NCBI GenBank assembly: GCA_014804995.1
Contig: JAAUYS010000031.1
Location: 1 to 41,002, forward strand
Source of the DNA: Clostridia bacterium
GTDB lineage: Bacteria; Bacillota; Clostridia; Christensenellales; Borkfalkiaceae
DNA length: 41,002 nucleotides
Reading direction: 5' to 3'
The notes under the pieces were generated by a model. That model saw only the letters and a list, made by a program, of their open reading frames with translations, was not told the DNA's origin and searched no databases. Below are positions 1-8,212 of the stretch, piece by piece. Position 1 is the first letter of the stretch; every line of letters begins with the position of its first letter. The translations under genes and the position numbers were made by a program.

Positions 1-115
1 CACATAGTTAAGCCACTGGAGAGCCGTATACATGGAGACATGTACGTACGGTTCGGGGGCAGACACTGTGAAACGTGCCGCAGTAATGCGGTTACGCGCT
101 CGGTGTCGAGCCTAC
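1..115 (+). mobile_element. Group II intron, 3' end (domains V and VI)
   Basis: Seen directly: positions 21-54 fold into a textbook 34-nt domain V, with an 8-bp lower stem (21-28 with 47-54), a 2-nt bulge (45-46), a 6-bp upper stem and a GAGA tetraloop; the AGC catalytic triad is at 22-24. Positions 58-112 form domain VI, with GGC/GCC and GACACTG/CGGTGTC helices flanking a bulged A at 109. That A is 7 nt from a 3' end in AC at 115, as expected for a lariat branch point. The intron's reverse transcriptase/maturase and 5' end would lie to the left of the window. The 3' splice site falls inside traE. Confidence 0.92.
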
Positions 116-216
116 AAAATGGCGATCAGGACGTGAAGAAATCCATTATGCTCACTATCGGTGGTTGCGTATCGTTTATCGCTCTTTCAGAGGCGTTGCC
201 CCTGTTCTTCAAGTAA
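116..216 (+). CDS. traE: TraE (DUF4134-like), 3' exon after group II intron
   Basis: After the intron, one frame encodes about 33 residues beginning NGDQDVKKS and ending in a hydrophobic helix and ALPLFFK, stop at 214-216. This matches the C-terminus of the small Bacteroidetes TraE family: a GD-x-D turn followed by the last membrane segment. It lies directly before traF, as in CTnDOT-type operons. The first codon is split by the intron (two bases, 116-117, in this exon). TraE is a short inner-membrane protein in the VirB2/VirB3 region of the operon. The gene can only be expressed if the intron splices. The 5' exon is outside the window, so the assignment rests on the C-terminal third and on gene order. 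Confidence 0.75.
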
Positions 217-231
217 TTGCAGAGACTAATA

Positions 232-519
232 ATGGCTGTGAATCCCGATGGATACCCGGTCTTCAAGGGTTTGCAGAAGCCCTTGGAGTTCATGGGGATA
301 CGCGGTCGCTTCCTTACTCTGGCGGCGGCCGCTATCGGTGTCTCTTTCATTGGGTTTATTGTCTGCTCAATCGTGCTTGGAAAACTTGCCGGATTTATCG
401 CCATGCTCGTTATGGCGGTAGCCGGCCTTCTTACTATATATATCAAGCAGAAAGGTGGACTCCATAATAAGAAAAGACACCGTGGTATTTTCATTTACAA
501 GACTCTATTCAAACAGTAA
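232..519 (+). CDS. traF: TraF, DUF4133 conjugation membrane protein
   Basis: A 95-residue protein with the DUF4133/TraF layout: a short N-terminal KGLQKPLEFMGIRGR segment, two membrane helices (about residues 28-50 and 52-72), then a basic tail ending in IYKTLFKQ. It corresponds to the VirB3-like component of Bacteroidetes conjugation systems, between TraE and the TraG ATPase. I chose ATG 232 over the TTG at 217, because 217 lies immediately after the traE stop and the family starts close to the conserved motif. It sits 15 bp after the traE stop and 15 bp before traG, so it is part of the same operon. Confidence 0.88.
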   Translation: MAVNPDGYPVFKGLQKPLEFMGIRGRFLTLAAAAIGVSFIGFIVCSIVLGKLAGFIAMLVMAVAGLLTIYIKQKGGLHNKKRHRGIFIYKTLFKQ

Positions 520-534
520 CTTTTAGAACAGATA

Positions 535-3381
535 ATGGCAACATCCAAAAAACGTGTATTCGACGGATTATACGCCCAGCTGGAGGAGACGGACGGAAAC
601 GTGGTTCTCTTCTCTGAAAGGGGCGAACCGTCGGTCATCATAAAGATGACCAATCCGGTACAGCAGCTCTGTACCGATTCCGAGCAGTACATGCTGTTTC
701 AGGATGTGCTTTCAAATATTGTCCAGACACTTGGCGAGGGTTACGCCTTACAGAAACAGGATATTCTTTGCCGTCAGGCGTATAACCACGATGTACCCGA
801 AAATGCAGAGTTCCTTACAAGAAGCTATTTTAATTACTTCAAGGGAAGAGAATTTACTGAAATCTCGACTTATCTCATCATCACTCAGGAGGGACAAAAG
901 AGCCGTTTCATCGCTTACGACCCTAAGAAATGGCTTGACTTTCACGCCAAGGTAACCAAGGTCTGTGATATTCTTGCCGACAAGGGAATAGTCTACCGTA
1001 AACTGACGGTTCCTGAAGTTTCGGAATACTGCCACCGCTTTATGGCTTTCCGTTTCAGGTACGGAGCCTTCACAATGAATAATTTCAAGGCTTCCGATGA
1101 ATACCTTAAAATTGGTAATCGTATTGTGAAGTCATACCCCTTGGTGGATATTGACGAGATTAATCTTCCCTCTTGGGTAAAGCCATATACCACAATGGGT
1201 ATCAACGGATATGGTATTGCGACTGACCTTCTCTCATTCCTTACTCAGATTCCCCACGCGGACTGTGTTGTCTATAATCAGGTGGTGCAGATTCCAAATC
1301 AGCGAAAGCTGTTGAGGAAACTTCAAGGGAAGGCTAAACGGCATGGTTCTATGCCTGATCCGAGCAATAAGATTGCGAAGGCGGACATCGAGGAAGTGCT
1401 CAATCTCCTTGCGGTTGATTCTACCCTTCTTGTGCATTCCAACTTCAATATCATTGTGAGTTGTGCCGAGGATAAGGTGACTCCTGTAACATCTTTTCTG
1501 GAGACCAAACTTTATGAGTGCGGTATTATGGGTTCAAGGACGGCTTATAATCAGTTAGAGTTATTTCGTGACTCATTTCCGGGAAACGCTTATGGCTTCA
1601 ATCCCGATTATGACCTATTCCTAACTCTTTCAGATGCGGCTTTGTGCTTCTTCTTCAAGGAACATCTCAAGCAGTCGGAGCAGACTCCGCTTACCACTTT
1701 CTATACTGACCGTCAGGGTCTGCCGGTCTGCATAGACATTACGGGTAAGGAGGGTAGCCTGAAGATGACTGACAACGCCAATTTCTTCTGCATCGGTCCT
1801 TCCGGAAGCGGTAAGTCTTTTCATATGAACTCTGTGGTCAGACAACTCTTGGAACAGGGTACGGATGTAGTGATGGTTGATACCGGTGATTCGTATGAGG
1901 GTATCTGCGGATATTTCGGCGGAACCTATATTACCTACTCCAAGGAGAAGCCTATCTCGATGAATCCTTTCAAGGTAACCGAGGTTGAGTACAATAAGAA
2001 TTTCGGTGAAAAGAAAAACTTCCTCAAATCCCTGATTTTCTTAATCTTCAAAGGGAATGAAATGCCCTCAAAGATTGAGGATATGCTGGTCAATCAGGCG
2101 ATTGTAGAGTATTATGAGGCATACTTCCATCCATTCAAGGCCTTTACAAAGGAGGAACGTGCTGACATCAGACGCAAACTTCTGATTATGGCTAAAATGG
2201 AGAGTCACGAGGATGCGGAAGAGATGTCTCACGAAATGGAGGATATTGAGGAACAGCTCCGGCACGAGCCTCCGAAGATTGAGAAACACGCCCTTATGCT
2301 CCCCTCCGAGGAGAGACGAGACCGACTCCATAGACAGTGTCGCGCTCTTATGGCTATCCTTGATGATGATGCAGCTACCGAATCGGAGAAGGAACAAGCT
2401 ACCACCAAACTTGATAAGTTCAAGAATGAGCTTTACGAGAACTCCAAGATGATCAAGATTGAGAAGCAGATTGACTTCATGGAGGAACAGAAGCGAAGAC
2501 TGAAAGTTCCGGAACTCTCCTTCAACACTTTCTATGAGTTTGCCCTTGAACGTATTCCACAGATTATGCACGAGGAGAAAGTCGCTTTTGAGATTGAGCA
2601 GTTTGCGGCTATCCTCAAACAGTTCTACCGGGGCGGAGAACTTGACACGACACTTAATTCTGACCTTGACGTGAATCTCTTTGATGAGAAGTTCATCGTC
2701 TTTGAGATTGATAAGATTAAGGATGACCCGGTACTCTTCCCGATTGTGGTGCTCATCATTATGGATGTATTCCTTCAGAAGATGCGAATAAAAAAAGGTC
2801 GCAAGGCTCTGATTATCGAGGAGGCTTGGAAGGCTATAGCTTCTCCTACTATGGCGGAGTATATTAAGTATCTATACAAGACGGTGCGTAAATTCCATGG
2901 AATTGCCGGTGTCGTTACTCAGGAGCTTAACGATGTGATAGATTCCCCGATCGTGAAGGAGGCTATCATCAATAACTCCGACATCAAGATTCTTCTTGAC
3001 CAGACAAAATTCAAGGATCGTTACGAGGAGATTGCTGCTATTCTTGGTCTCACTCAGGTCCAGCGTCAGCAGATTTTCACTGTCAACGCACTGAATAACC
3101 ACGAGAACCGCAACTATTTCAAGGAGGTTTGGATATGCCGTGGTCAGGTGTCGGATGTATTCGGTGTAGAGGAACCACCTGAGTGTTACTGGGCTTATAC
3201 TACGGAACGTGCCGAGAAGGAGGCTCTCAAAATTTATCTCCGTCATTACGGCACTATGCAGGAAGCCATAACGCATATCGAGATTGACAGGAAGAAGGCT
3301 GGAATAGCTAAGTATCTGGACTTCGCCCGTAAGATTAATTCTTATCAAAAGGTTATGTCAGAATGGAAAATAACAGGATAA
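535..3381 (+). CDS. traG: TraG, VirB4-type conjugation ATPase
   Basis: A 948-residue ATPase that powers pilus or channel assembly. Walker A GPSGSGKS is at about residues 421-428 and Walker B LIIEEAW at about 758-764; a TQELNDVIDS segment follows, as in VirB4/TraG proteins of Bacteroidetes. The N-terminal 350 residues form the VirB4 N-domain. Between Walker A and Walker B, residues of about 540-690 are very rich in Glu, Lys and Arg and should form coiled coil (for example EEMSHEMEDIEEQLRHEPP). This makes the protein somewhat longer than CTnDOT TraG, which I recall as about 830 residues. The 3' end overlaps the next gene by 19 bp, suggesting translational coupling. Confidence 0.95.
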   Translation: MATSKKRVFDGLYAQLEETDGNVVLFSERGEPSVIIKMTNPVQQLCTDSEQYMLFQDVLSNIVQTLGEGYALQKQDILCRQAYNHDVPENAEFLTRSYFNYFKGREFTEISTYLIITQEGQKSRFIAYDPKKWLDFHAKVTKVCDILADKGIVYRKLTVPEVSEYCHRFMAFRFRYGAFTMNNFKASDEYLKIGNRIVKSYPLVDIDEINLPSWVKPYTTMGINGYGIATDLLSFLTQIPHADCVVYNQVVQIPNQRKLLRKLQGKAKRHGSMPDPSNKIAKADIEEVLNLLAVDSTLLVHSNFNIIVSCAEDKVTPVTSFLETKLYECGIMGSRTAYNQLELFRDSFPGNAYGFNPDYDLFLTLSDAALCFFFKEHLKQSEQTPLTTFYTDRQGLPVCIDITGKEGSLKMTDNANFFCIGPSGSGKSFHMNSVVRQLLEQGTDVVMVDTGDSYEGICGYFGGTYITYSKEKPISMNPFKVTEVEYNKNFGEKKNFLKSLIFLIFKGNEMPSKIEDMLVNQAIVEYYEAYFHPFKAFTKEERADIRRKLLIMAKMESHEDAEEMSHEMEDIEEQLRHEPPKIEKHALMLPSEERRDRLHRQCRALMAILDDDAATESEKEQATTKLDKFKNELYENSKMIKIEKQIDFMEEQKRRLKVPELSFNTFYEFALERIPQIMHEEKVAFEIEQFAAILKQFYRGGELDTTLNSDLDVNLFDEKFIVFEIDKIKDDPVLFPIVVLIIMDVFLQKMRIKKGRKALIIEEAWKAIASPTMAEYIKYLYKTVRKFHGIAGVVTQELNDVIDSPIVKEAIINNSDIKILLDQTKFKDRYEEIAAILGLTQVQRQQIFTVNALNNHENRNYFKEVWICRGQVSDVFGVEEPPECYWAYTTERAEKEALKIYLRHYGTMQEAITHIEIDRKKAGIAKYLDFARKINSYQKVMSEWKITG

Positions 3382-4190
3382 AATATGCTTTATATAGCAT
3401 TATAACCATAGGTATTTTTTTACCGTTAGGTCTTAATGCTCAGTACCGTATAGTGACTGATCCTCAAACAATCGCAACCGTAACGGCTAATCTCGCCTCG
3501 CAGACCGCAATCGAGAATGAGCATAACATACGGCTTGATTCCATTGCATCAAAACAGCAGGCGATTGAGATGTATACTGTAAATATGGCTACCATTGCAG
3601 AGGTTTATCAGATTACAATGGAGAATATCAAAGGATTCGGTGTTGAGAGTCGGTATTACACTGAAATCGGAAGATGCGCCATAGGTATTGTTAACGATGT
3701 TCCGGAGCTGGTAAAGGCTGTAAAGGAATCAAAGTGGAATAATAAGATTCTGTGCATGACCGAGCTTACAGGTATCGTGAACAAGACTCAGCAGTTGGTG
3801 ACTGACTTCGTAAATATTGTCAACAACGGCAAGGTCTCCAATCCACTGAAATCTAAGGCAACCGGTGATTCGGGTAAGAATGACGGCTACAATCTCCTTG
3901 ACCGCTATCAGCGACTATCCATTGCCAACAGGATATATACCGACCTCCTTGAACTGAGATACAAGATTCAGGCTATGACAGCGATGGCGCAGTATGCCAC
4001 TATGCAGGACCTCTTTTTCAAGATTGATCCGGAGGGATGGGCTAATGTGATGGTGATGCAGAATGCCGTGTCGGGACTGATAAACAGCTGGAATAATGCT
4101 ATTCCTACTAATTGGAACTGGGGTAAAGTTGAGATTGATTACAGTAAACTCGACCCGATTCTCAAAGATATTTTAGTAAGTTTCAGATAA
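3363..4190 (+). CDS. Secreted conjugation-operon protein, paralog of gene at 21451
   Basis: A 275-residue protein with a signal peptide (hydrophobic residues of about 8-26, ending LNAQ). The rest is mostly helical and presumably periplasmic. Its position just after the VirB4 ATPase is that of TraI/VirB5-like proteins in Bacteroidetes systems, but I cannot confirm homology. The C-terminus carries a motif of the form F-x-x-DPEGWA-x-VM-x-x-QN-x-V-x-GLI-x-x-WN, found again in the 260-residue protein at 21451-22233. The start overlaps traG by 19 bp. Function is inferred only from location and the signal peptide. Confidence 0.8.
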   Translation: MENNRIKYALYSIITIGIFLPLGLNAQYRIVTDPQTIATVTANLASQTAIENEHNIRLDSIASKQQAIEMYTVNMATIAEVYQITMENIKGFGVESRYYTEIGRCAIGIVNDVPELVKAVKESKWNNKILCMTELTGIVNKTQQLVTDFVNIVNNGKVSNPLKSKATGDSGKNDGYNLLDRYQRLSIANRIYTDLLELRYKIQAMTAMAQYATMQDLFFKIDPEGWANVMVMQNAVSGLINSWNNAIPTNWNWGKVEIDYSKLDPILKDILVSFR

Positions 4191-4198
4191 AGTTGAAT

Positions 4199-4897
4199 AT
4201 GAGAAAGATAATCGTAGTGATGCTACTTACTTCCCTCTTGTCGGAGCTGTCAGTCTATGCCGGTACCTTCGAGCTTCCAAAGGATCTTCCAACATCCGAG
4301 GCTCTGATAGCTCTGCACAAGCAGGTGAAGAAAGATGAAGATGAGGCTCTGAAAAATATTACGGTAAGCATGGGTGAACAGACGCTCGTCTCCAAAGCAT
4401 CTAAGAAGTTTAATGATGTGCGCACCACTCTTGATTCCAAACTCAACAATGTTTATTCCTACGTTATGCTCGGAGCTGCCCTATCTTCTACCTCTATTGC
4501 TCTGGCAAAGGTTTCATCCGATTATGTGAAGTTCAGCAAGAATACTGCTGCAAAGGTGGTGGAGAAACCTTTTGTCGCCTGGTATTATGCCGAGGCTAAT
4601 CACGCTATTGTGCGTGAGGTAAAGCATTGTCAGCAGCTTTATGCTTCTATGGCTGCCGAAGGTCTGAATGTGATGAAAGCCTCTATGAGTGAGAAGCTGA
4701 ATCTGGTTATGACACTCCGGACTTCCGTTGACAGGATTCAGGCAATCATTGATAATGCCAATCTCTATTGCTATCTAATCACCGACGGAGGATGGAAGCC
4801 TGACTATATCTGGGAGATACTCACTTCTGACCTGAAAGATGAGATTGTCAAAGGTCTGGTATATGCGTGGCAGTCCGAAGGGAATCCTGAGAATTAA
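4199..4897 (+). CDS. Hypothetical periplasmic conjugation-operon protein
   Basis: About 232 residues, beginning at ATG 4199 (a TTG two codons upstream at 4193 is also possible). An N-terminal signal peptide runs to about residue 22 (ending SVYAG). The remainder is predominantly helical, with a weakly hydrophobic stretch at about residues 88-108 (YVMLGAALSSTSIALAKV) that could be membrane-associated. I do not recognise the family. It lies 8 bp after the preceding gene and 23 bp before the next, inside the tra operon, so a role in the envelope-spanning channel is likely but not shown. Confidence 0.75.
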   Translation: MRKIIVVMLLTSLLSELSVYAGTFELPKDLPTSEALIALHKQVKKDEDEALKNITVSMGEQTLVSKASKKFNDVRTTLDSKLNNVYSYVMLGAALSSTSIALAKVSSDYVKFSKNTAAKVVEKPFVAWYYAEANHAIVREVKHCQQLYASMAAEGLNVMKASMSEKLNLVMTLRTSVDRIQAIIDNANLYCYLITDGGWKPDYIWEILTSDLKDEIVKGLVYAWQSEGNPEN

Positions 4898-4920
4898 TCA
4901 CTTATAAACATCAATATACA

Positions 4921-5607
4921 ATGAAAAGATTTGATTATAAATTCTCCATTCTGATAATGTTGGTTCTTGCTGTTTTCGGTAAGACTGACGCACAGGTGGT
5001 GGTGCACGATGAACAGAAGAATAAGCAGTGGAAGTCAATGGAGAATGGTCCGTGGGATTTTGCTCCTGACTGGTATTATTATTTCCTGCATAAGAACTAC
5101 TCCGGAGCGGAGATGTACTGGCAATGGCACGGTTTTAATTCCGGCTATAAAGTACGCTTTAAAGAGGAGAAGTCAAATGTGAAACGCATTATGCCTACCC
5201 GTATTGCTTCGGAAGAGATGCAGAGACAGAAAGTCAATCAGGTTGAAAAAGAGCGTGCCTATGTCGAGGAGCTTTGGAAAGAGGATGTAGCTAAGGCGGC
5301 TGACAGGAATGTCGATGCGGCTTATCTTCTTTACAAGGATGAATTCGCCCGAATGGAGAAGGCAATATCGGAAGGTCTTCTATATTGTCATGCAAAGAGT
5401 GACGGCAAGCTCCAGCCTCAGATTGATGAGATCAACAGGGTTTACAGTGTGGTCTGCTCCGATATAGACTATATCCACAAAACGGGTGTCGGCTATGAAC
5501 TGGAGAACGCTAAGCGTCAGAAGGCATACGAGGAGATAAAACAGAAGCTCGGCAGGATTGTGAAACGAACCGCCAATCTTTGCGCAGTTGCATATACTCA
5601 TTATTAA
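4921..5607 (+). CDS. Secreted conjugation-operon protein (DUF5045-like)
   Basis: A 228-residue protein with a signal peptide ending near TDAQ (residue 25). The mature N-terminus is rich in aromatic residues (GPWDFAPDWYYYFLHKNYSG followed by AEMYWQWHG), and a long charged helical region follows at about 85-150. It resembles the DUF5045 proteins I associate with Bacteroidetes transfer operons, but this is from memory and not certain. It is followed almost directly by traJ. The VirB6-like traJ and VirB8-like traK downstream suggest that this protein belongs to the same trans-envelope complex. Confidence 0.75.
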   Translation: MKRFDYKFSILIMLVLAVFGKTDAQVVVHDEQKNKQWKSMENGPWDFAPDWYYYFLHKNYSGAEMYWQWHGFNSGYKVRFKEEKSNVKRIMPTRIASEEMQRQKVNQVEKERAYVEELWKEDVAKAADRNVDAAYLLYKDEFARMEKAISEGLLYCHAKSDGKLQPQIDEINRVYSVVCSDIDYIHKTGVGYELENAKRQKAYEEIKQKLGRIVKRTANLCAVAYTHY

Positions 5608-5618
5608 TCACTATCCCT

Positions 5619-6791
5619 ATGATGTTACTGGATATTTTATGTACGATGGGATTGTCTGCTATTGATGAGAGTCTGGATAAACTATTGGCGATAATGAGCG
5701 GTAAGCATGCAGAATTCCTTGGGTCCGGTGCTGGCATCGCCCGGAGCCTCGGTGTCTGTCTGGCTCTCGGTATCGGTGCATACGAGAGCTGGATGATGAT
5801 GCTTGGAAGACGAGGTATGGATGTGATGAAACTTCTAAGGATTATTATTATTGCTTTCTGTATTGCATATAGCGGTTGGATATGCGGCAATCTGGACAGT
5901 ATAACTTCCGGACTGGAATCAAGTGCTAAAAGTGCCGCAGCATCGGAAAATAAAAAGGTTGCGGCTCTTGAACTCAAAGTCGCTCAACGGCAGGCGGAAT
6001 ATTTGGAACAGCTCCGTGCTATTCAGGATTCAATAGCGACAGCCCAACAGGTTGCTGAAATTGGTGAGGATGCAGATTTCTGGGATGAACTGGTCTATAA
6101 CGTCAAGAACTTGGGGACTACCATAAGTAACTATGCTCAGAGGGCTGCCGTTGCGATGGAAACAAAAGTAAGCGAGTGGATCAACGATATTATAAGATTC
6201 CTCGGGGAGCTTGTATTTCAGATGTCGTATTACGGTATGCTTGTAGCCCAAAGAATATTTATAGCAATTATGACTATGTTCTGCCCCATTATGTTTGCCC
6301 TCTCTCTTGCCCCACCCTGGCGGTCTGCGTGGAGTCAATGGATGTCGAAATACCTTTCTATTTCCTTATGGGGCTTCGTAACCTATACAATTATGTACTA
6401 TGTCGATTATATACTTGAATATAATCTGATGAAGGATCTTGCTGCATATGACCACCTTCTCAATGGTTCAGTAAATAGCTGGTCTCAGATCGGGGCACTC
6501 GGTTTACAAGGTATCGGTTCTAACTGTATGTACGCAATGGGTATGCTGGTTGGTGCCTATATACTCCGATTCGTACCTGAGGTATGCTCCTGGTTGATTC
6601 CGGGCGGTGTCAGCAGTGGTGCAGGTAGCAGTGCAGGTATGGTGGCTATGTCAACTGTCAAGGGTGGTACCTCAATGGCGGCTAATACGACTAAGGTTGT
6701 TTCCGGAGGTGCTACTTCAGTAGCCGCGGGAGCCGGTAGAATGGCATATAAAACCCTATCAGGGAATAAATCTAATCAAAATATAAAATAA
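5619..6791 (+). CDS. traJ: TraJ, polytopic VirB6-like conjugation protein
   Basis: About 391 residues from ATG 5619 (ATG 5622 is equally possible; the in-frame TTG at 5580 overlaps the preceding gene and is less likely). At least five membrane helices are visible, near residues 47-67, 80-100, 206-232, 246-268 and 290-325. A charged, coiled-coil-like stretch (about 112-150) separates the N- and C-terminal membrane blocks. The C-terminus is Gly/Ala/Ser-rich and soluble. The segment FCPIMFALSLAPPWRSAW followed by WMSKYL is typical of Bacteroidetes TraJ, the counterpart of VirB6. traK follows 5 bp later. Confidence 0.9.
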   Translation: MMLLDILCTMGLSAIDESLDKLLAIMSGKHAEFLGSGAGIARSLGVCLALGIGAYESWMMMLGRRGMDVMKLLRIIIIAFCIAYSGWICGNLDSITSGLESSAKSAAASENKKVAALELKVAQRQAEYLEQLRAIQDSIATAQQVAEIGEDADFWDELVYNVKNLGTTISNYAQRAAVAMETKVSEWINDIIRFLGELVFQMSYYGMLVAQRIFIAIMTMFCPIMFALSLAPPWRSAWSQWMSKYLSISLWGFVTYTIMYYVDYILEYNLMKDLAAYDHLLNGSVNSWSQIGALGLQGIGSNCMYAMGMLVGAYILRFVPEVCSWLIPGGVSSGAGSSAGMVAMSTVKGGTSMAANTTKVVSGGATSVAAGAGRMAYKTLSGNKSNQNIK

Positions 6792-6796
6792 TAATT

Positions 6797-7393
6797 ATGC
6801 TTATACAGTCTTTGGCACAGAAGACTAAACTCGCTATGATGACGGTCGTGGTCACTATTTGTGGCTGCGCCCTCATCTGCGGGTTCACCGTCTGGAGTTG
6901 CCTTTCCAAAATTTCAGAGGAACGTCAGCAGATTTATGTGCTTGATGGCGATATCCCTTTCCTTGCCCAGAGGGCTAAACTTGAATCCAACTTCATCATG
7001 GAAGCACGTGCGCATATCCAGCTCTTCCACCAATACTTCTTCAATCTGCCTCCTGACAATGACTATATCAAGTGGACCGTAGGCAAGGCTATGTATATGG
7101 CTGACGGCACTGCCCTTAAACAGAAGCAGGCGATGGATGAGAACGGTTTCTATTCTGATATAATCTCGTCTTCGGCTGTCTGCACAATAATGTGTGATTC
7201 TATCAATTTTGATGAACATAACCGAAAGTTTACCTATTATGGCACTCAGCTTATCAAGCGACGTACCCGGGATGTTAAACGATCTATGGTGACTACGGGA
7301 TTCATCGAGAATGTTCCGCGCACTCAGAATAATCCTCACGGGTTGATGATTACCAACTGGCGTACCATTGAGAATAAGGATCTTGACTTTTAA
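6797..7393 (+). CDS. traK: TraK, VirB8-like conjugation protein
   Basis: A 198-residue protein with one N-terminal membrane helix (about residues 13-33) and a periplasmic domain. Family features are visible: EARAHIQLFHQYFFNLPPD at about 67-85, an AMYMADGTALKQ segment, and a C-terminal block with RRTRDVKRSMVTTGFIENV, all matching Bacteroidetes TraK. TraK corresponds to VirB8, the inner-membrane scaffold that contacts TraM and TraN. It lies between traJ and the small membrane proteins in the conserved order. Confidence 0.92.
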   Translation: MLIQSLAQKTKLAMMTVVVTICGCALICGFTVWSCLSKISEERQQIYVLDGDIPFLAQRAKLESNFIMEARAHIQLFHQYFFNLPPDNDYIKWTVGKAMYMADGTALKQKQAMDENGFYSDIISSSAVCTIMCDSINFDEHNRKFTYYGTQLIKRRTRDVKRSMVTTGFIENVPRTQNNPHGLMITNWRTIENKDLDF

Positions 7394-7401
7394 TATCGGG
7401 T

Positions 7402-7893
7402 ATGAAATCTTTGAAGCAGACTATCAGGGATACAAAAAGCAGGATAAGTAACGCTACCGAACAGTATCTCAGACCGGGTATGGATAAAGTGGGAACACGG
7501 TTGAGATTGCGGGCTCGTATTCGACATCTCAATGCACAGGCTTCCAAGAATCCTACGTGGACTTTCGCCATTGTGGTGGGTTCTCTCCTCTTCTTGACTG
7601 GATTCACTATCCTTACACCGGCAGGCAAATCTGATGGTAAACCTCAGATTGCAACAATCGAGACTGCCGGGATGGACTCGGTTTTTGACGGTTTTCGTGA
7701 AATTCAGGCTAACAAGGACTTTCATCAGAAGCAGGTCAATGAGATGACAATGTCTGGTCAGAGAATACGCCATCGCCTGGACTCGCTCATAGCCATTCCC
7801 CGGAAGTCACACCGTGATTCCATCGAAATTATCCGTCTATATTCACGCCTTGAAAACATTGTGAAATCCTTAAAACATAACGACAATGATTAA
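7402..7893 (+). CDS. Small membrane protein in the traL position
   Basis: A 163-residue protein with a basic cytoplasmic N-terminus (about 45 residues rich in Arg and Lys), one membrane helix (about residues 50-70, TFAIVVGSLLFLTGFTIL) and a periplasmic helical tail. In Bacteroidetes operons a small single-pass TraL protein lies between traK and traM, and this gene holds that place. It is longer than CTnDOT TraL and I see no clear DUF3989 signature, so the symbol is left blank. The end overlaps the next start (ATG at 7886, stop at 7891-7893), indicating coupled translation. Confidence 0.78.
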   Translation: MKSLKQTIRDTKSRISNATEQYLRPGMDKVGTRLRLRARIRHLNAQASKNPTWTFAIVVGSLLFLTGFTILTPAGKSDGKPQIATIETAGMDSVFDGFREIQANKDFHQKQVNEMTMSGQRIRHRLDSLIAIPRKSHRDSIEIIRLYSRLENIVKSLKHNDND

Positions 7894-8212
7894 TATTCCT
7901 TTGGTGTACGCTATCATAATTCCCCTTCTGATATTACTGCTTTGGTCTATTTGCTGCGGTTTATCAGCATATAATAAACGGAATGTAAATGAGGGTTACT
8001 TCAATTCAATCCGAATATCTATATCTTCTATTAATTCTCATCTGCTTTCAAAAGAAAAGCAGAAAGATGATGAAACCCAGAATCTCATCCGCAAACTTGA
8101 AGATTTAGTAGATAGAATGGAGAAAGCAAATGAGGGGTTAGAGAAAAATAACGAGCGACTGAATAGGTTGTTAACACTTCTTTCAATGCTTAAAACAATA
8201 GAAAAACTATGA
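7886..8212 (+). CDS. Small membrane-anchored coiled-coil protein
   Basis: A 108-residue protein with an N-terminal membrane helix (residues 6-28) followed by a hydrophilic region that looks like a coiled coil (about residues 58-106, heptad-like leucines in LIRKLEDLVDRMEKANEGLE and LNRLLTLLSMLK). It overlaps the gene before it by 8 bp and traM by 4 bp (ATGA). I do not recognise a named family. The operon position suggests an accessory part of the secretion complex, perhaps helping TraM or TraK assemble. Confidence 0.75.
   Translation: MINIPLVYAIIIPLLILLLWSICCGLSAYNKRNVNEGYFNSIRISISSINSHLLSKEKQKDDETQNLIRKLEDLVDRMEKANEGLEKNNERLNRLLTLLSMLKTIEKL

Noticed and set aside
2068-2571. 167-codon minus-strand open frame inside traG
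   Set aside because: Antisense shadow of the coiled-coil region; composition follows from the sense codons.
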